47,564 nucleotides of DNA from Leptolyngbya sp. CCY15150 (lineage in GTDB: Bacteria; Cyanobacteriota; Cyanobacteriia; RECH01). Of the stretch, positions 24,132 to 33,842 are shown in pieces. Each line of letters opens with the position of its first letter. The stretch's first letter is position 1. Location of the stretch: NCBI RefSeq assembly GCF_016888135.1, contig NZ_JACSWB010000240.1, positions 1 through 47,564 on the forward strand, given 5' to 3'. The notes below the pieces were generated by a model. That model had not been told where the DNA came from. It made no database searches and was given only the letters and a program-made list of their open reading frames with translations. A program made the position numbers and the translations under genes.

Positions 24132-24677
24132 ATGGCCGACAAACGACCGATTTCGCAATTGGGTGATCCCGTCCTGCGGCAAACTGCCCGCCCTATCTCC
24201 AATGTGCAGGATGATTGGGTGCAGCCGCTGATTGATGATCTGATTCTGACGTTGATCCAATCTCAGGGAGTGGGCATCTCGGCTCCCCAGGTGGGTAGTC
24301 CCCATCGGATTGTGGTGATGGCCTCCCATCCCAACGAGCGCTATCCCGATGCGCCGATGATGGAACCAACCGTGTTGATCAACCCTCGGATGATTGATCA
24401 CTCGGAGGCTTATGTGACCGATTGGGAAGGCTGTCTGAGCATTCCCAATATTCGTGGTCGAGTGCCCCGCTACCAGGCCGTTGAGGTGGAATATACCACC
24501 CCGGCTGGCAAACTGCAGCGGCAGGTGTTCACCGATTTCATTGCCCGGATTTTCCAGCATGAATTTGATCATCTGGAAGGCATGGTATTTCTCGATCGCC
24601 TGCAACAGCCCCAAGAGCTGATGACCGAACAGGAATACCGCCAACGGGTGCTGACACCTGTGCTGGCTGGTCGATAG
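24132..24677 (+). CDS. def: Peptide deformylase
   Basis: A 181-residue deformylase, which removes the formyl group from the N-terminal methionine of new proteins. All three motifs are present: GVGISAPQVG at 46-55, EGCLS at 99-103 and HEFDH at 143-147. Cys101, His143 and His147 bind the metal, and Glu144 is catalytic. It starts MADKRPISQLGDPVLR, a usual opening, so ATG 24132 is taken; an in-frame start 51 bp upstream is less likely. Motif 2 has EGCLS, the common bacterial form. The gene converges with argS, with only 2 bp between the stop codons, so no ordinary terminator fits between them. Confidence 0.96.
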   Translation: MADKRPISQLGDPVLRQTARPISNVQDDWVQPLIDDLILTLIQSQGVGISAPQVGSPHRIVVMASHPNERYPDAPMMEPTVLINPRMIDHSEAYVTDWEGCLSIPNIRGRVPRYQAVEVEYTTPAGKLQRQVFTDFIARIFQHEFDHLEGMVFLDRLQQPQELMTEQEYRQRVLTPVLAGR

Positions 24678-24679
24678 GG

Positions 24680-26437
24680 CTACATGCGCTCTAGGACAGA
24701 AATGCCTAGCAGCGATAGTCCTAGCTGAATAGTACGGGCAGTCAGATCTGCTAAGACGAGTCGAGACGTACGTTTCGGCTCGTCTGCTTGTAAAATCGGG
24801 CAGCGATCGTAGAACTGGTTAAACTTTTGGCTCAGTTCAAATAAGTATTGACAGAGGCGGTTGGGCAATAGGTCTGCCTCCACCGCCAGAATCACCTCAT
24901 CCAGTTGCAGCAGATGGCGCGCTAGGGCAAATTCGGTCTCGTCGTCTAGATCCACCGGCACGGTTTGCTGAAGCTGGCTCCAGTCAATATCGCCCTTGCG
25001 GCTAATCCCCTGCACCCGCACGTAGGCATAGAGCATGTAGGGAGCTGTGTTGCCCTGCAGAGCCAACATGCGATCGTAGTTGAAAATGTAGTCACTGGTG
25101 CGGTTTTGGCTGAGGTCGGCATACTTCACCGCGGCCATGCCGATGGTTTCCGCAGCATGGCGGATGAACTCTGGTGACTCTTGCCGCTCTTCTTGCTGTA
25201 GGCGGTTTTCCACATCGGACTGGGCCCGGCGCACTGCTTCATCCAGCAAATCTTTCAGCCGTACCGTATCCCCCGATCGCGTCTTAAATTTCTTGCCGTC
25301 ATCACCCTTGACCACGCCAAAGGGCACGTGAATCAGTTCGACGCCTTCCGGCACCCAACCGGCCCGGCGGGCCACCTGAAAGACCTGGGTGAAGTGGTTG
25401 GCCTGGCCCGCATCGACGACATAGATCACCCGCTCTGCCCGATCCTGCTGGGTGCGGTAGCGAATGGCGGCTAGGTCGGTGGTGGCGTAGTTGTAGGCGC
25501 CGTCGGACTTTTGAATAATCAGCGGCAGGGGATTACCCTCTTTGTTGGTAAATCCTTCGAGGAACACGCATTGGGCACCCTGGTCTTCCACGAGGAGCCC
25601 CGATGCTTTTAGATCGGCCACCACGTCGGCCAGCAGGGGATTGTAAAACGACTCGCCCCGCTCGGTGATGCGAATGTCCATGCGATCGTAGAGCTGCTGG
25701 AACTCGCGGCGCGACTGGTCGCAGAGCACTTGCCAAGCTTTCCGGGCAGATTCATCACCAGCCTGCAGTTCCACTACAGCTTGGCGCGATCGCTCCTTGA
25801 AATCATCTTCGGCATCAAAACGCTGCTTGGCCTGGCGATAGAAGGCTACCAAGTCACCAATATCGACCGTGCTGGCATCGGTGATCGCCTCGGGGCAAAC
25901 GTCTCGCAGGTGGGTGATCAACATGCCAAATTGAGTCCCCCAGTCGCCAACATGATTGAGCCGCAGCACGTCATGACCGCGAAATTCTAGCAGCCGCGCT
26001 AGGGAGTCGCCAATGATCGTGGTGCGCAGGTGGCCCACATGCATCTCTTTGGCAATGTTGGGGCTGGAAAAGTCTACAATCACCCGCTGGGGCGCTGAGG
26101 TGGGGGCTACGCCAAGGCGATCGCTTTGGTGCATCTGCCGCAGTTGGTCTTGTAGATAATCGGTGCGCAATTTTAGGTTAATGAACCCTGGGCCAGCGAT
26201 CGCCGGTGGTTCGCAACAGTCGCTAACCTCTAGCTTGGCGACTAAAGCTTCGGCGATCGCCCGAGGTTTATCCTGGAGACGCTTGGCCAAGGACAAAGCT
26301 ACGTTGGCCTGGTAGTCGCCAAATTTAGGATTGGTGGTGGGTACCAAGACCGGATCGGTGCCGGCTAGGTCGGGGCCAAAGGCGGCAACGAGGGCAGCTT
26401 CAAGTTGAGTCGTAAGGTAGGCGATCGTGGAGTTCAT
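24680..26437 (-). CDS. argS: Arginyl-tRNA synthetase
   Basis: A 585-residue class Ia synthetase that charges tRNA-Arg. The N-terminal Add-1 domain occupies about 1-110, with [16 protein letters not shown]. The HIGH motif appears as HVGH at 133-136 in [15 protein letters not shown], and the KMSKS loop is degenerate ([10 protein letters not shown]), which is normal for most bacterial ArgRS. The C-terminal anticodon-binding DALR-like domain ends [20 protein letters not shown]. The gene encodes the enzyme for the tRNA-Arg(UCU) found at 12016-12088. It overlaps nothing and lies convergent to def with a 2-bp gap. Promoter elements in the 65-bp gap to mscS were not found. Confidence 0.97.
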   Translation of the reverse strand: MNSTIAYLTTQLEAALVAAFGPDLAGTDPVLVPTTNPKFGDYQANVALSLAKRLQDKPRAIAEALVAKLEVSDCCEPPAIAGPGFINLKLRTDYLQDQLRQMHQSDRLGVAPTSAPQRVIVDFSSPNIAKEMHVGHLRTTIIGDSLARLLEFRGHDVLRLNHVGDWGTQFGMLITHLRDVCPEAITDASTVDIGDLVAFYRQAKQRFDAEDDFKERSRQAVVELQAGDESARKAWQVLCDQSRREFQQLYDRMDIRITERGESFYNPLLADVVADLKASGLLVEDQGAQCVFLEGFTNKEGNPLPLIIQKSDGAYNYATTDLAAIRYRTQQDRAERVIYVVDAGQANHFTQVFQVARRAGWVPEGVELIHVPFGVVKGDDGKKFKTRSGDTVRLKDLLDEAVRRAQSDVENRLQQEERQESPEFIRHAAETIGMAAVKYADLSQNRTSDYIFNYDRMLALQGNTAPYMLYAYVRVQGISRKGDIDWSQLQQTVPVDLDDETEFALARHLLQLDEVILAVEADLLPNRLCQYLFELSQKFNQFYDRCPILQADEPKRTSRLVLADLTARTIQLGLSLLGISVLERM

Positions 26438-26502
26438 GAACCTAGGAATGTTCGAGGATAAACGTGAGTTGGATGACGTTACTGTTCCACGATACCCCGA
26501 AC

Positions 26503-28212
26503 TTAGATCGTTGATTCGGCTGAGGGCGTATGGGTCGCGTCGGCTGGTGGATAGGCCATGGGCGGAGGAGCCATCTCTACTTCGGTATCATGGAGCCACA
26601 GCTCTTGCTGGGATAGCATCAGCGGAATTTTAGCGCGGTCGAAGGCTACTTTAATGCGCCGACGATATTCCCGGGCCGCATTCCATTGCTCTAACGGCTG
26701 GGTACGAATCCAGACGCGGATCACCATGCCGCGATCGCCAAATTCATCCAGCCCTAGGGTCAGCGGTTTGGCTAAAATCCTGCCCATCCATTCTTCGTCT
26801 AGGGCCAACTCTTCTCCCACCTGCCGCACAAGATCTAACGCCTGGTCAATATTGGCGCTATAGGCCACGGGGATGCGGATATCGGCCTGGGAATGGCGGC
26901 TGGATAGGTTGGAGACGACCTTGACCTCACTGTTGGGAATAGTAATCAAGCGCTCTTCCGGATCGCGGAGCTGGGTGATGCGCAGGGTGATGTTTTCCAC
27001 CATGCCAAAGACAGTGCCCACGGCGATCACGTCGCCTACCGCATACTGATCTTCCACCAAGATTAGGAAACCATTAATCGCATCTCGAATCAGGTTTTGG
27101 GAGGCTAGGGAAATGGCCACACCAATTAAACCAGCACCGGCAATTAGGGGGGCAATATCCACCCCGAAGTTAATCAGCACAATAAAGATGCCGATCAGCA
27201 CCAAGAGGAGCACCGTGACGCCTTTGATCACCCGAGAAATGGTTGAGACCCGCTGCTGCAAGCGCTGGTTGCGGTTGGGGGTGAGCAATCCACCATCGAC
27301 AAGGGTGTCGATAAACCAGTCAATGGTGACAAAACTGAGGCGAACGCTGATGTAGATGCCGAGGGCAATCAGCGGCATGGATAGATAGGTGGGTAGATGG
27401 GTCAAAACCCATACCTGCAGCCAGCGGGTTTGGGGAAATAACCGCAGGATCAATAGAGTTCCTCCTGACCACACCAATGCTTGGCTCAACTGGAAGGCTA
27501 AAACCTGGATAGCACTAAGGTTCTCCCGGCGGCGTTGGCTAATGTGTGATGTGGAGGGAGACTGATTGGCTGCCGCGGCCCGCCGTCGCGATCGCCACTG
27601 ATGCTGGGCTACGGAGATGCCAAAACTGCAAACACACATGCCCAAGAGGATGGCGATCGCCCATTTGGATTGATCGGCCAAGGCTGACGACTGTCGCTCC
27701 CGGGCCGATTCTCGCAAGGCCCGGGGAATGGTATCCCTCAGACGTTCAGCATGGGCCGTGGGGGTGGTCATCTCAAGCTGGGCATCCAGATGAGTGACGG
27801 TCATCACGTAGCGATCGTTGATATAAATGGTGGGAAGATCGGCAGATCCCCGCAACTCTAGGTTCAGCTCTGACGTTTCGCTTTCGCGATAGGCCCGACT
27901 GACGGCAGCTAGGTTGCGTTGAATGTCTTGAACCCGCTGGCTAAGCTCTGAGGTTGGAGCTGCTACCCGAAAGAGCGGCCGGCCATCCAGCCGCACCCAA
28001 CCACTTTCGATCTCATCTTGGGCCAACGTGGACTTAAATATCGGTAGCGGATCGGTAAAGTCCGCAGGACTCGGAAGCTGGGCAGAGACGGAGACGATAT
28101 GGAGGCCGCTGATCAGCACGAACAACAGCAGCATACATGCTAGCCATTTCAGCCAAAGATGCTTGGCTTTTACCAGCAGCGATCGCCGCCATCGAGTTCT
28201 AGATCGTTTCAT
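26503..28212 (-). CDS. MscS-family mechanosensitive channel
   Basis: A 569-residue inner-membrane protein. It has a signal peptide or first span at about 22-43, a periplasmic region (about 45-175), then four spans between about 180 and 375. The MscS pore helix and beta domain are marked by [19 protein letters not shown], followed by [16 protein letters not shown] and TIPNSEV; a C-terminal alpha-beta domain follows. The family releases solutes under hypo-osmotic stress, although some members respond to other cues. The start ATG 28212 has GAGG seven bases upstream (GTGAGGTACGTGATG). Size and layout resemble cyanobacterial long MscS proteins. The stop is 65 bp before the argS start on the same strand. 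Confidence 0.92.
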   Translation of the reverse strand: MKRSRTRWRRSLLVKAKHLWLKWLACMLLLFVLISGLHIVSVSAQLPSPADFTDPLPIFKSTLAQDEIESGWVRLDGRPLFRVAAPTSELSQRVQDIQRNLAAVSRAYRESETSELNLELRGSADLPTIYINDRYVMTVTHLDAQLEMTTPTAHAERLRDTIPRALRESARERQSSALADQSKWAIAILLGMCVCSFGISVAQHQWRSRRRAAAANQSPSTSHISQRRRENLSAIQVLAFQLSQALVWSGGTLLILRLFPQTRWLQVWVLTHLPTYLSMPLIALGIYISVRLSFVTIDWFIDTLVDGGLLTPNRNQRLQQRVSTISRVIKGVTVLLLVLIGIFIVLINFGVDIAPLIAGAGLIGVAISLASQNLIRDAINGFLILVEDQYAVGDVIAVGTVFGMVENITLRITQLRDPEERLITIPNSEVKVVSNLSSRHSQADIRIPVAYSANIDQALDLVRQVGEELALDEEWMGRILAKPLTLGLDEFGDRGMVIRVWIRTQPLEQWNAAREYRRRIKVAFDRAKIPLMLSQQELWLHDTEVEMAPPPMAYPPADATHTPSAESTI

Positions 28213-28579
28213 CACGTACCTCACACCAGATGGGCAGAACTAGGACGTCAACTATCAAGATGGATCACGGTGGATATCCATTATGAAGCGTTCGCTGACG
28301 ATTTGATTCATGTTGTCATGGCCAGGCTAGGGCGCGATCGCTTCATCGCCCTCCACCGATCAGATGAATTTTGACTGGACTTTCTAAGAACGGAAGGAAG
28401 GGACAGTCCCCGCGATTTTAGATCGGGACGGGCCCCTATTGACTGCGTTGGATCTAGGGAAAACGGAGCGGGGCTCGAAAATCCGCACCAAATCGACCCA
28501 TAATGGAAGCAGGATTGGGGGTGCCTCTGTGCATCCTCCCTGTCCACCCACTGTCGAGTTTTCAGCCGTTTTACCCTTC
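28213..28579. other. Divergent spacer between mscS and trpC
   Basis: This 367-bp region contains the two divergent promoters. A short GGGAC-A-GTCCC inverted repeat occurs near 28402-28412, and TTGACT words occur near 28371 and 28439, without convincing -10 partners. The trpC frame is open through part of it but begins later. No other gene is seen. Confidence 0.5.
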
Positions 28580-29461
28580 ATGCAGATTCGTCGCCGTCCG
28601 CCTAGCCCTGCCATCCAAGTTAGCTATCTTCAGTATCAGGTCGCTGCGCCTGGTGCCGAACCGCTTCATCTCCTCGAAAAAATTGTGTGGCATAAGGAAA
28701 ATGAGGTGGATGCGTTGCGCGATCGCCTTCCCTTACTCGATCTACGCAAGCAGCTCCCGGATGCAGCACCGCCCCTCGACGCCCTCGCTGCCCTGCGCCA
28801 AGGTCGCACTACTCCGGCCCTGATTGCCGAAGTGAAGAAGGCATCGCCCAGCAAAGGCGTCATCCGCCCTGATTTCGATCCAGTGGCGATCGCCCAGACC
28901 TACGCTGAGCACGGCGCAACCTGTATCTCGGTGTTAACCGATGAGGAATTTTTCCAAGGCAGCTTTGACTACCTCAAAGCCATTCGCGCCGCTGTGGACA
29001 TTCCCCTGCTCTGCAAAGACTTCATCATCTACCCCTACCAAATCTATAAAGCCCGCACCTGTGGAGCCGATCTGATCCTGCTCATCGCGGCCATTTTGTC
29101 GGACGCGGATCTGCAATACTTCCTGAAGATTGTGCGCACGGTTGGCATGACGGCCCTCGTGGAAGTGCATACCCTAGAAGAACTGGATCGCGTTTTGGCG
29201 CTCGATGGCGTGCAGTTGGTGGGCATCAACAATCGCGACCTCGAAACCTTTCATGTTGACCTGCAAACCACCTGTCAAATCATGGCGGAGCGGCGGCAGA
29301 CCCTGCAAGAGCGCGATATTATCGTGGTGAGTGAGTCGGGTATTCACACCGTCGCTGATGTGCAAACGGTGACCCAGGCAGGGGTGAATGCCATCTTGGT
29401 GGGAGAATCCTTGATGCGGCAAGACGATCCTGGGGCAGCGATCGCCTCCCTGTTGTCCTAA
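28580..29461 (+). CDS. trpC: Indole-3-glycerol-phosphate synthase
   Basis: A 293-residue TIM-barrel enzyme that closes the indole ring in tryptophan synthesis. Motifs are [22 protein letters not shown], with the catalytic Lys, [63 protein letters not shown], and SESGI. The start [10 protein letters not shown] fits cyanobacterial TrpC, which has an N-terminal extension, so the ATG at 28580 is preferred over the longer frame. This is a stand-alone trpC, as expected in cyanobacteria where trp genes are scattered. No leader peptide or attenuator is evident. Confidence 0.97.
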   Translation: MQIRRRPPSPAIQVSYLQYQVAAPGAEPLHLLEKIVWHKENEVDALRDRLPLLDLRKQLPDAAPPLDALAALRQGRTTPALIAEVKKASPSKGVIRPDFDPVAIAQTYAEHGATCISVLTDEEFFQGSFDYLKAIRAAVDIPLLCKDFIIYPYQIYKARTCGADLILLIAAILSDADLQYFLKIVRTVGMTALVEVHTLEELDRVLALDGVQLVGINNRDLETFHVDLQTTCQIMAERRQTLQERDIIVVSESGIHTVADVQTVTQAGVNAILVGESLMRQDDPGAAIASLLS

Positions 29462-29657
29462 CCCTTCCCTAGCCGTGCTCATCGATGGCAGCGATCGCCC
29501 GGCCGCCATTGATGCCATCGATGATAGATCTTCTAAGTCTGCGTCAGCAGCAGTCCATGTCCTAGCTGTTCTACCCCGAAAACCGGGCATGTTAACCCCA
29601 TGGGGCTATCTGCCTAGTCTGGTTCCACTATCGTTACGGCTGAATTAGCTTACCCCT

Positions 29658-29921
29658 ATGGATCGCATCCCCCTACCCTCTCATATTCACTATGAACTAC
29701 TGCTGCAATTGCTAGAGCGCCAAACCTCCCACGCGGTTGGCAATCAGCCCCAGTTGCGAGAACAGTTGAATGAACTGATCATTACCCTACGCAAAGCCCG
29801 TAGTCAGCAGCGACATCTAGAAGAAAGCTGCCAACGCGCTCACATTGACATTGATTTTCACTGGTCTCTCAACGACGCCACCTCAGAGCCATCTCCCTCG
29901 GAGCGATCGCTCCCTTCCTAA
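29658..29921 (+). CDS. Small cyanobacterial protein (DUF5340-like)
   Basis: An 87-residue soluble protein, starting MDRIPLPSHIHYELLLQLL. A long amphipathic helix region includes QPQLREQLNELIITLRKA and QRHLEESCQRAH, with FHWSLND near the C-terminus. This wording matches what I remember of DUF5340, a small cyanobacteria-specific family of unknown function. The EamA transporter gene begins 6 bp after the stop codon, on the same strand, so the two are likely cotranscribed. The C-terminal 14 residues are serine- and proline-rich and probably disordered. Confidence 0.75.
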   Translation: MDRIPLPSHIHYELLLQLLERQTSHAVGNQPQLREQLNELIITLRKARSQQRHLEESCQRAHIDIDFHWSLNDATSEPSPSERSLPS

Positions 29922-29927
29922 CCATCC

Positions 29928-30875
29928 ATGACGCTACATCAAACCTCTGGACGGTGGCAGTATGGGATGATCCTCGCTGCCACGACTATGCTGCTATGGG
30001 GAATTCTGCCCATTGCCCTAGCCGTTGTGCTGAATGTTTTAGACGTATACACGATCACCTGTGTACGATTTGTGATCGCCTTCAGCGTCCTGGCTTTCTA
30101 TCTCAAACAGCAGGGACAATTTCCCCAAGGCAAACAGCTTCGCAGTGCCTCCTTTAAGCTGATGGCGATCGCCATTGTGTTTTTAGGGCTGAACTATTTA
30201 CTGTTCCTGATGGGTTTGAAACTCACATCTCCCACCAATGTGGAAGTTTTGATGCAGCTTGCGCCGGTCACCTTTGGTCTTGCTGCCCTCGTGATTTTTA
30301 AGGAACGCTACAGTCGCCTGCAGTGGACGGGTCTGGGCGTGATGACCTTGGGGCTGGCGCTGTTTTTCCATGAGCAACTACAGGTGCTGCTGCAGTCTAC
30401 TGCTACCTATCTCTTGGGGAACGGCCTAACGGTCTTAGCCTGTCTTACATGGACGATCTACGCGTTGGCCCAAAAGCAACTGTTGAGGGTGCTTCCCTCC
30501 CCCGCTATCATGCTGGTGATCTACGGCGGCTGTGCCCTGCTGTTTTTACCCCTGTCCCAATTACCGGATCTGCTAGAGCTGTCGCTGTTTCAATGGGGCA
30601 TGTTGATCTTCTGCGGCATCAACACCCTCCTAGCCTATGGTGCCTTTAGCGAATCCTTGGAACACCTAGAAGCCTCGCGGGTCAGCGCCATTATTTCTCT
30701 GACGCCCCTGGTGACGATCGCTTCCATGCAGGTGGCGGCGCGCTGGTTTCCGGGATTGATAGCGCCAGAACATATTAGCGCCCTGGGCTTTGTGGGAGCC
30801 CTGCTGGTGGTGGGTGGTTCGGTGGCGATCGCCCTCAGCAAACGTATGGGGAAGCCTGAGCAACTGCAGAGCTAA
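29928..30875 (+). CDS. EamA/DMT family transporter
   Basis: A 315-residue membrane protein with ten hydrophobic segments in two similar halves, the pattern of EamA drug/metabolite transporters. GLNYLLFLMGLKLTSPTNVEVLMQL in the first half and YGAFSESLEHLEASRVSAI in the second are typical EamA repeats, including the conserved tail of each half. These carriers export or import small metabolites such as amino acids; no substrate can be given. The ATG at 29928 lies 6 bp after the upstream small gene. A terminator is not obvious in the 220 bp before the next gene. Confidence 0.9.
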   Translation: MTLHQTSGRWQYGMILAATTMLLWGILPIALAVVLNVLDVYTITCVRFVIAFSVLAFYLKQQGQFPQGKQLRSASFKLMAIAIVFLGLNYLLFLMGLKLTSPTNVEVLMQLAPVTFGLAALVIFKERYSRLQWTGLGVMTLGLALFFHEQLQVLLQSTATYLLGNGLTVLACLTWTIYALAQKQLLRVLPSPAIMLVIYGGCALLFLPLSQLPDLLELSLFQWGMLIFCGINTLLAYGAFSESLEHLEASRVSAIISLTPLVTIASMQVAARWFPGLIAPEHISALGFVGALLVVGGSVAIALSKRMGKPEQLQS

Positions 30876-31095
30876 CTTCAAGAATCTGCATAAAGAATGA
30901 TGAACAACCTAGCGATTATCGGTATATTTCATTAGATGCTAAAGGACAGCCGTCAATTCTTCACGGCTTTTCAGCAAAACTCAGCGACTCCTCAGTTCAA
31001 ACCCTGAGAAAGTTGTTAAGTTTAATGAAGAACGTCCGCCGATAGATTTTAATCTGTCCCCTGGTGGTCTCGCTCGGTTGATCGCATGGTTTGCT

Positions 31096-31680
31096 ATGAA
31101 TGTTCAATTTAACGCCTCCCAATCGGTCTGCTTGGCTGTCCCTGAGCAATCGGTACCCATCCAGCACTATCTCCGCCAGCCCCAGCGCTTAATTCGGGCC
31201 TTGGTGGATCCTAAGCGCACGGAACAACTGAGCCCAGAAGTCTTTCGTCTCAAGATGCGATCGCTCAGTTTCATGATGATTAGCGTGCAGCCCACAGTGG
31301 ATTTGCGTCTGTGGGGTAGTTCAGATGGCACCATTCACCTGCGATCGGTGGGGTGTGAAATTCGCGGCAATGACTATATCAACCAGCGGTTTAGCTTAGA
31401 TTTACTGGGCAAACTCCGCCCCCAGATCCATGATGACAAACCCCACTTGGTGGGGCAAGCAGATCTTGCCGTTGGCGTCGATCTACCACCGCCGCTTTGG
31501 CTAACGCCGCGCCCTATTCTGGAAGCCACCGGTAATGGACTGCTGCAAAGCGTTTTGCTGACGATCAAGCAGCGTTTGATGCATCAATTATTGTCAGACT
31601 ATGCGGTTTGGGCCACGGATCCAGAGCAGCAGTCGGCACCCCAGGGTATGGTATTGGGCAATAGTCCTATTAGTTCTTAG
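31096..31680 (+). CDS. DUF1997 family protein
   Basis: A 194-residue soluble protein of the DUF1997 type, found in cyanobacteria and plant chloroplasts, with no established function. Parts that match are FNASQSVCLAVPEQSVPIQHYLRQPQRLI near the start, VFRLKMRSLSFMMISVQPTV, IRGNDYINQRFSL, DLPPPLWLTPRPILEATGNGLLQ. ATG 31096 is the preferred start; an upstream TTG at 31078 in frame is possible but adds an atypical segment. No signal peptide or membrane span is seen. A hairpin at 31864-31894 lies 183 bp after the stop codon and may be its terminator. Confidence 0.85.
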   Translation: MNVQFNASQSVCLAVPEQSVPIQHYLRQPQRLIRALVDPKRTEQLSPEVFRLKMRSLSFMMISVQPTVDLRLWGSSDGTIHLRSVGCEIRGNDYINQRFSLDLLGKLRPQIHDDKPHLVGQADLAVGVDLPPPLWLTPRPILEATGNGLLQSVLLTIKQRLMHQLLSDYAVWATDPEQQSAPQGMVLGNSPISS

Positions 31681-31863
31681 CTTGTCTTAGCCTGATTGAT
31701 CGACAAAACTTCTGTCATCCTGATTCTCACCTAGGTTGAGTCAGCGTCAGCGTAACCCAACGGACTCTGAGCTGGTGCTGGCTTTTCCATTGCTCGACCC
31801 AGCCTACGGAACACAATTGGTCAGTTATCCAGGTTCTTAGCGAGTTACCATCGACCGACAGAA

Positions 31864-31900
31864 AATCCCCAGTTGCTTTCAGCCGCTGGGGATTATTTAG
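31864..31900 (+). terminator. Terminator-like hairpin, possibly bidirectional
   Basis: AATCCCCAG (31864-31872) and CTGGGGATT (31886-31894) form a perfect 9-bp stem, followed on the plus strand by ATTTAG. On the minus strand the stem is followed by TTTTC. The distance from the upstream stop codon is 183 bp. Confidence 0.7.
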
Positions 31901-31921
31901 TATGGCTAGTCCTCTGAGAAG

Positions 31922-32016
31922 TAAACCGCCTATTGACTCAAGCGGAAACCCTTGTGCGTCCTGACATCTCTTTTCGTTCTTCTATCTTCGTTCTTCTGTC
32001 TTGCAATACTAGTTCG
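31922..32016 (+). repeat. 95-bp dispersed repeat, copy 2
   Basis: Same length and orientation as 17451-17545. Includes AACCCTTGTG, TTTTCGTTCTTC and a tandem pair of 14-bp units (GTTCTTCTATCTTC, GTTCTTCTGTCTT), ending TAGTTCG. It ends 85 bp before the DUF1565 start. Confidence 0.8.
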
Positions 32017-32101
32017 CTGATCAACCAGGTGCCATTCTTGCCGAGCGCTACTACAATTGTGCATCCTTTGGTGTCATCGTTCTGTTGCTCCTAGAACTGC
32101 T

Positions 32102-33616
32102 ATGTTGTCTACTCGTTTGCGCCGTTGCTCCACTGCCTCACCTCGCCCCCGACGACCGATCCTGCAGCATCTTAGCTGGGCTCTCCTGCCAATCGCGGCT
32201 GGACTTTTGGGGTCTGGGGGGGCGATCGCTCAACCCTTGCCGGAAACTGCCCCTGCGACCCTAGCGCAAGCTTCATCCTCCGCCAGCACCCATCTTCTCT
32301 TCGTGGATCCTCGTCTGGGGCAGGATAGCCAGGATGGTAGTAGCGGGCGATCGCCCCTGCGGACAATCACCCGCGCTCTGGAATTGGCTGAACCCAATAG
32401 CGTGATTATGCTCGCGCCGGGGGTCTACAGCGCCGACAGTGGTGAAACCTTTCCCCTAGAAGTCGATCGCCAGATCACGCTGCAAGGCAATCCCGGGCTC
32501 TATGGTCAGGGCATTGTCATTCAAGGATCGGCCCAAGGGTCGGCTACCGTCATGTTGTCGGGGCAGGCCGCCTTGGTGGGGGTGAGTGTGACCCAGCCTC
32601 AGGCTGATGGCTATAGCGTTTGGGTGGCCGATGGAACGCCGCTTTTGATGAACAACAGCCTATCGCCGGCCCAATCGCTGCACGTCGCCCAATCCAGCCA
32701 GCCCACCCTGCAAAATAACCGCATGGTGGCAGCGACTAGGACTGCTGATCCGACCCCAGCGGCAGATCCAGCCAGTCAAACGGCAAATCAAGCAGCCAGT
32801 CAAACGGCCCAGGCATCACCGGCATCACCCATGCCATCGGTGCCTGTGCAGCCAGCGCCGCCCGCTGCCCGTCCTGTGGAAACAACCTCTCCCCTGCCCC
32901 GCGTGGAGCCTAATCATTCCATTGCCACCGCCATTCCTCCTGTGGCCACTTCAGCTAGACCCACGGCTGCACCAGAGATCCCCATTCCCGTGCAATCTCC
33001 GCCAGCAGGACGTTCCCCATGGGATACCCCTTCCATTCAGCTCAATGGCATTCTGAACCAGGGCTCGACCATTGGCTACCAGCTAGAGGAGCCTGCCGAG
33101 AATGCGGTTGAGATTCCGGTGATCCTGCCGCAGTCAGGGTCAGCCGTTTCCAGCTTGGTGAGCCGTCAAGAGCCTAGTTGGACGATTTCTCCAGGATTGC
33201 TAGACTCAGGGGCTCAGCAAACCCCCATTGAAATTCCGGTGTCGCCGCCACCTGTGCAGACAACCGTCCCTAGCCAAGCTGCTGCGCCAACGCGATCGCC
33301 GGATGTGTTACCCGTTCCTAGCATGGAGATCCCTGTTGGCAACGTGGGTGGTCTGGCGCGGGTGCCTGTCTCTGGCGGTACATCCTATGCGGTTGCGTCA
33401 TCTAGTCGATCGATGGCCCAATACCGGGTTCTTGTGGAGACCAGCCAGGCGACGACCCGCACCCGCATTCAGTCGTTGGTGCCGGGCGCATTTTCCACGG
33501 TGGTCAATGGACAGACGATGATGCAGGCCGGGGCGTTCAGCGATCGCGCCAATGCGCAAGAGTTAGTGGATCTACTAACCAGCTATGGGTTTCAGGCCAG
33601 TCTAGAATCCCGATAG
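32102..33616 (+). CDS. Exported DUF1565 protein with C-terminal SPOR domain
   Basis: A 504-residue protein. A signal peptide lies at about 15-45 (PILQHLSWALLPIAAGLLGSGG). Residues about 60-190 form a DUF1565-like right-handed helix start: FVDPRLGQDSQDGSSGRSPL, RTITRALELAEPNSVIMLAPGVY. The centre (about 210-415) is a proline-, alanine- and threonine-rich low-complexity linker. The end, from about 435, with YRVLVETSQ and GAFSDRANAQELVDLLTSYGFQA, is a SPOR-like domain that in other proteins binds denuded peptidoglycan. A cell-envelope role is therefore inferred. The ATG at 32102 starts the signal peptide; the frame continues upstream without need. Linker composition is more repetitive than in its neighbours. 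Confidence 0.85.
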   Translation: MLSTRLRRCSTASPRPRRPILQHLSWALLPIAAGLLGSGGAIAQPLPETAPATLAQASSSASTHLLFVDPRLGQDSQDGSSGRSPLRTITRALELAEPNSVIMLAPGVYSADSGETFPLEVDRQITLQGNPGLYGQGIVIQGSAQGSATVMLSGQAALVGVSVTQPQADGYSVWVADGTPLLMNNSLSPAQSLHVAQSSQPTLQNNRMVAATRTADPTPAADPASQTANQAASQTAQASPASPMPSVPVQPAPPAARPVETTSPLPRVEPNHSIATAIPPVATSARPTAAPEIPIPVQSPPAGRSPWDTPSIQLNGILNQGSTIGYQLEEPAENAVEIPVILPQSGSAVSSLVSRQEPSWTISPGLLDSGAQQTPIEIPVSPPPVQTTVPSQAAAPTRSPDVLPVPSMEIPVGNVGGLARVPVSGGTSYAVASSSRSMAQYRVLVETSQATTRTRIQSLVPGAFSTVVNGQTMMQAGAFSDRANAQELVDLLTSYGFQASLESR

Positions 33617-33624
33617 AAACGGTT

Positions 33625-33736
33625 GACGCTGGATAGAGGTAGATATCGATAAGTATCGGTAGGTATCGGTAGGTATCGGTGACGCTGGATAGAGGTAGAT
33701 ATCGATAAGTATCGGTAGGTATCGGTAGGTATCGGT
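33625..33736. repeat. Two perfect 56-bp tandem copies with inner 10-bp repeats
   Basis: The 56-bp unit starting GACGCTGGATAGAGG covers 33625-33680 and is repeated exactly at 33681-33736. Each unit ends with several ATCGGTAGGT or ATCGATAAGT decamers. It lies between the DUF1565/SPOR gene stop and the adenylate kinase gene start. Confidence 0.95.
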
Positions 33737-33842
33737 AGGGACATCTCCTCTCGACCCGCGATCGCCCTTAGCGCTACCCTAGGCAAGAGGGCCTCGGTCA
33801 GGGGCTATGGTGGTGTCCGTTTATAAGGGCGTAGGAGTCAGT

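Larger units (their letters stand above)
31681..32101. other. Spacer between DUF1997 and DUF1565 genes
   Basis: This 421-bp region has a terminator-like hairpin (31864-31900) and the second copy of the 95-bp dispersed repeat (31922-32016). The part before the hairpin shows no gene. Confidence 0.65.

Noticed and set aside
24680-26437. Defective ArgRS because KMSKS is absent
   Set aside because: Most bacterial arginyl-tRNA synthetases lack a canonical KMSKS, so this is normal.
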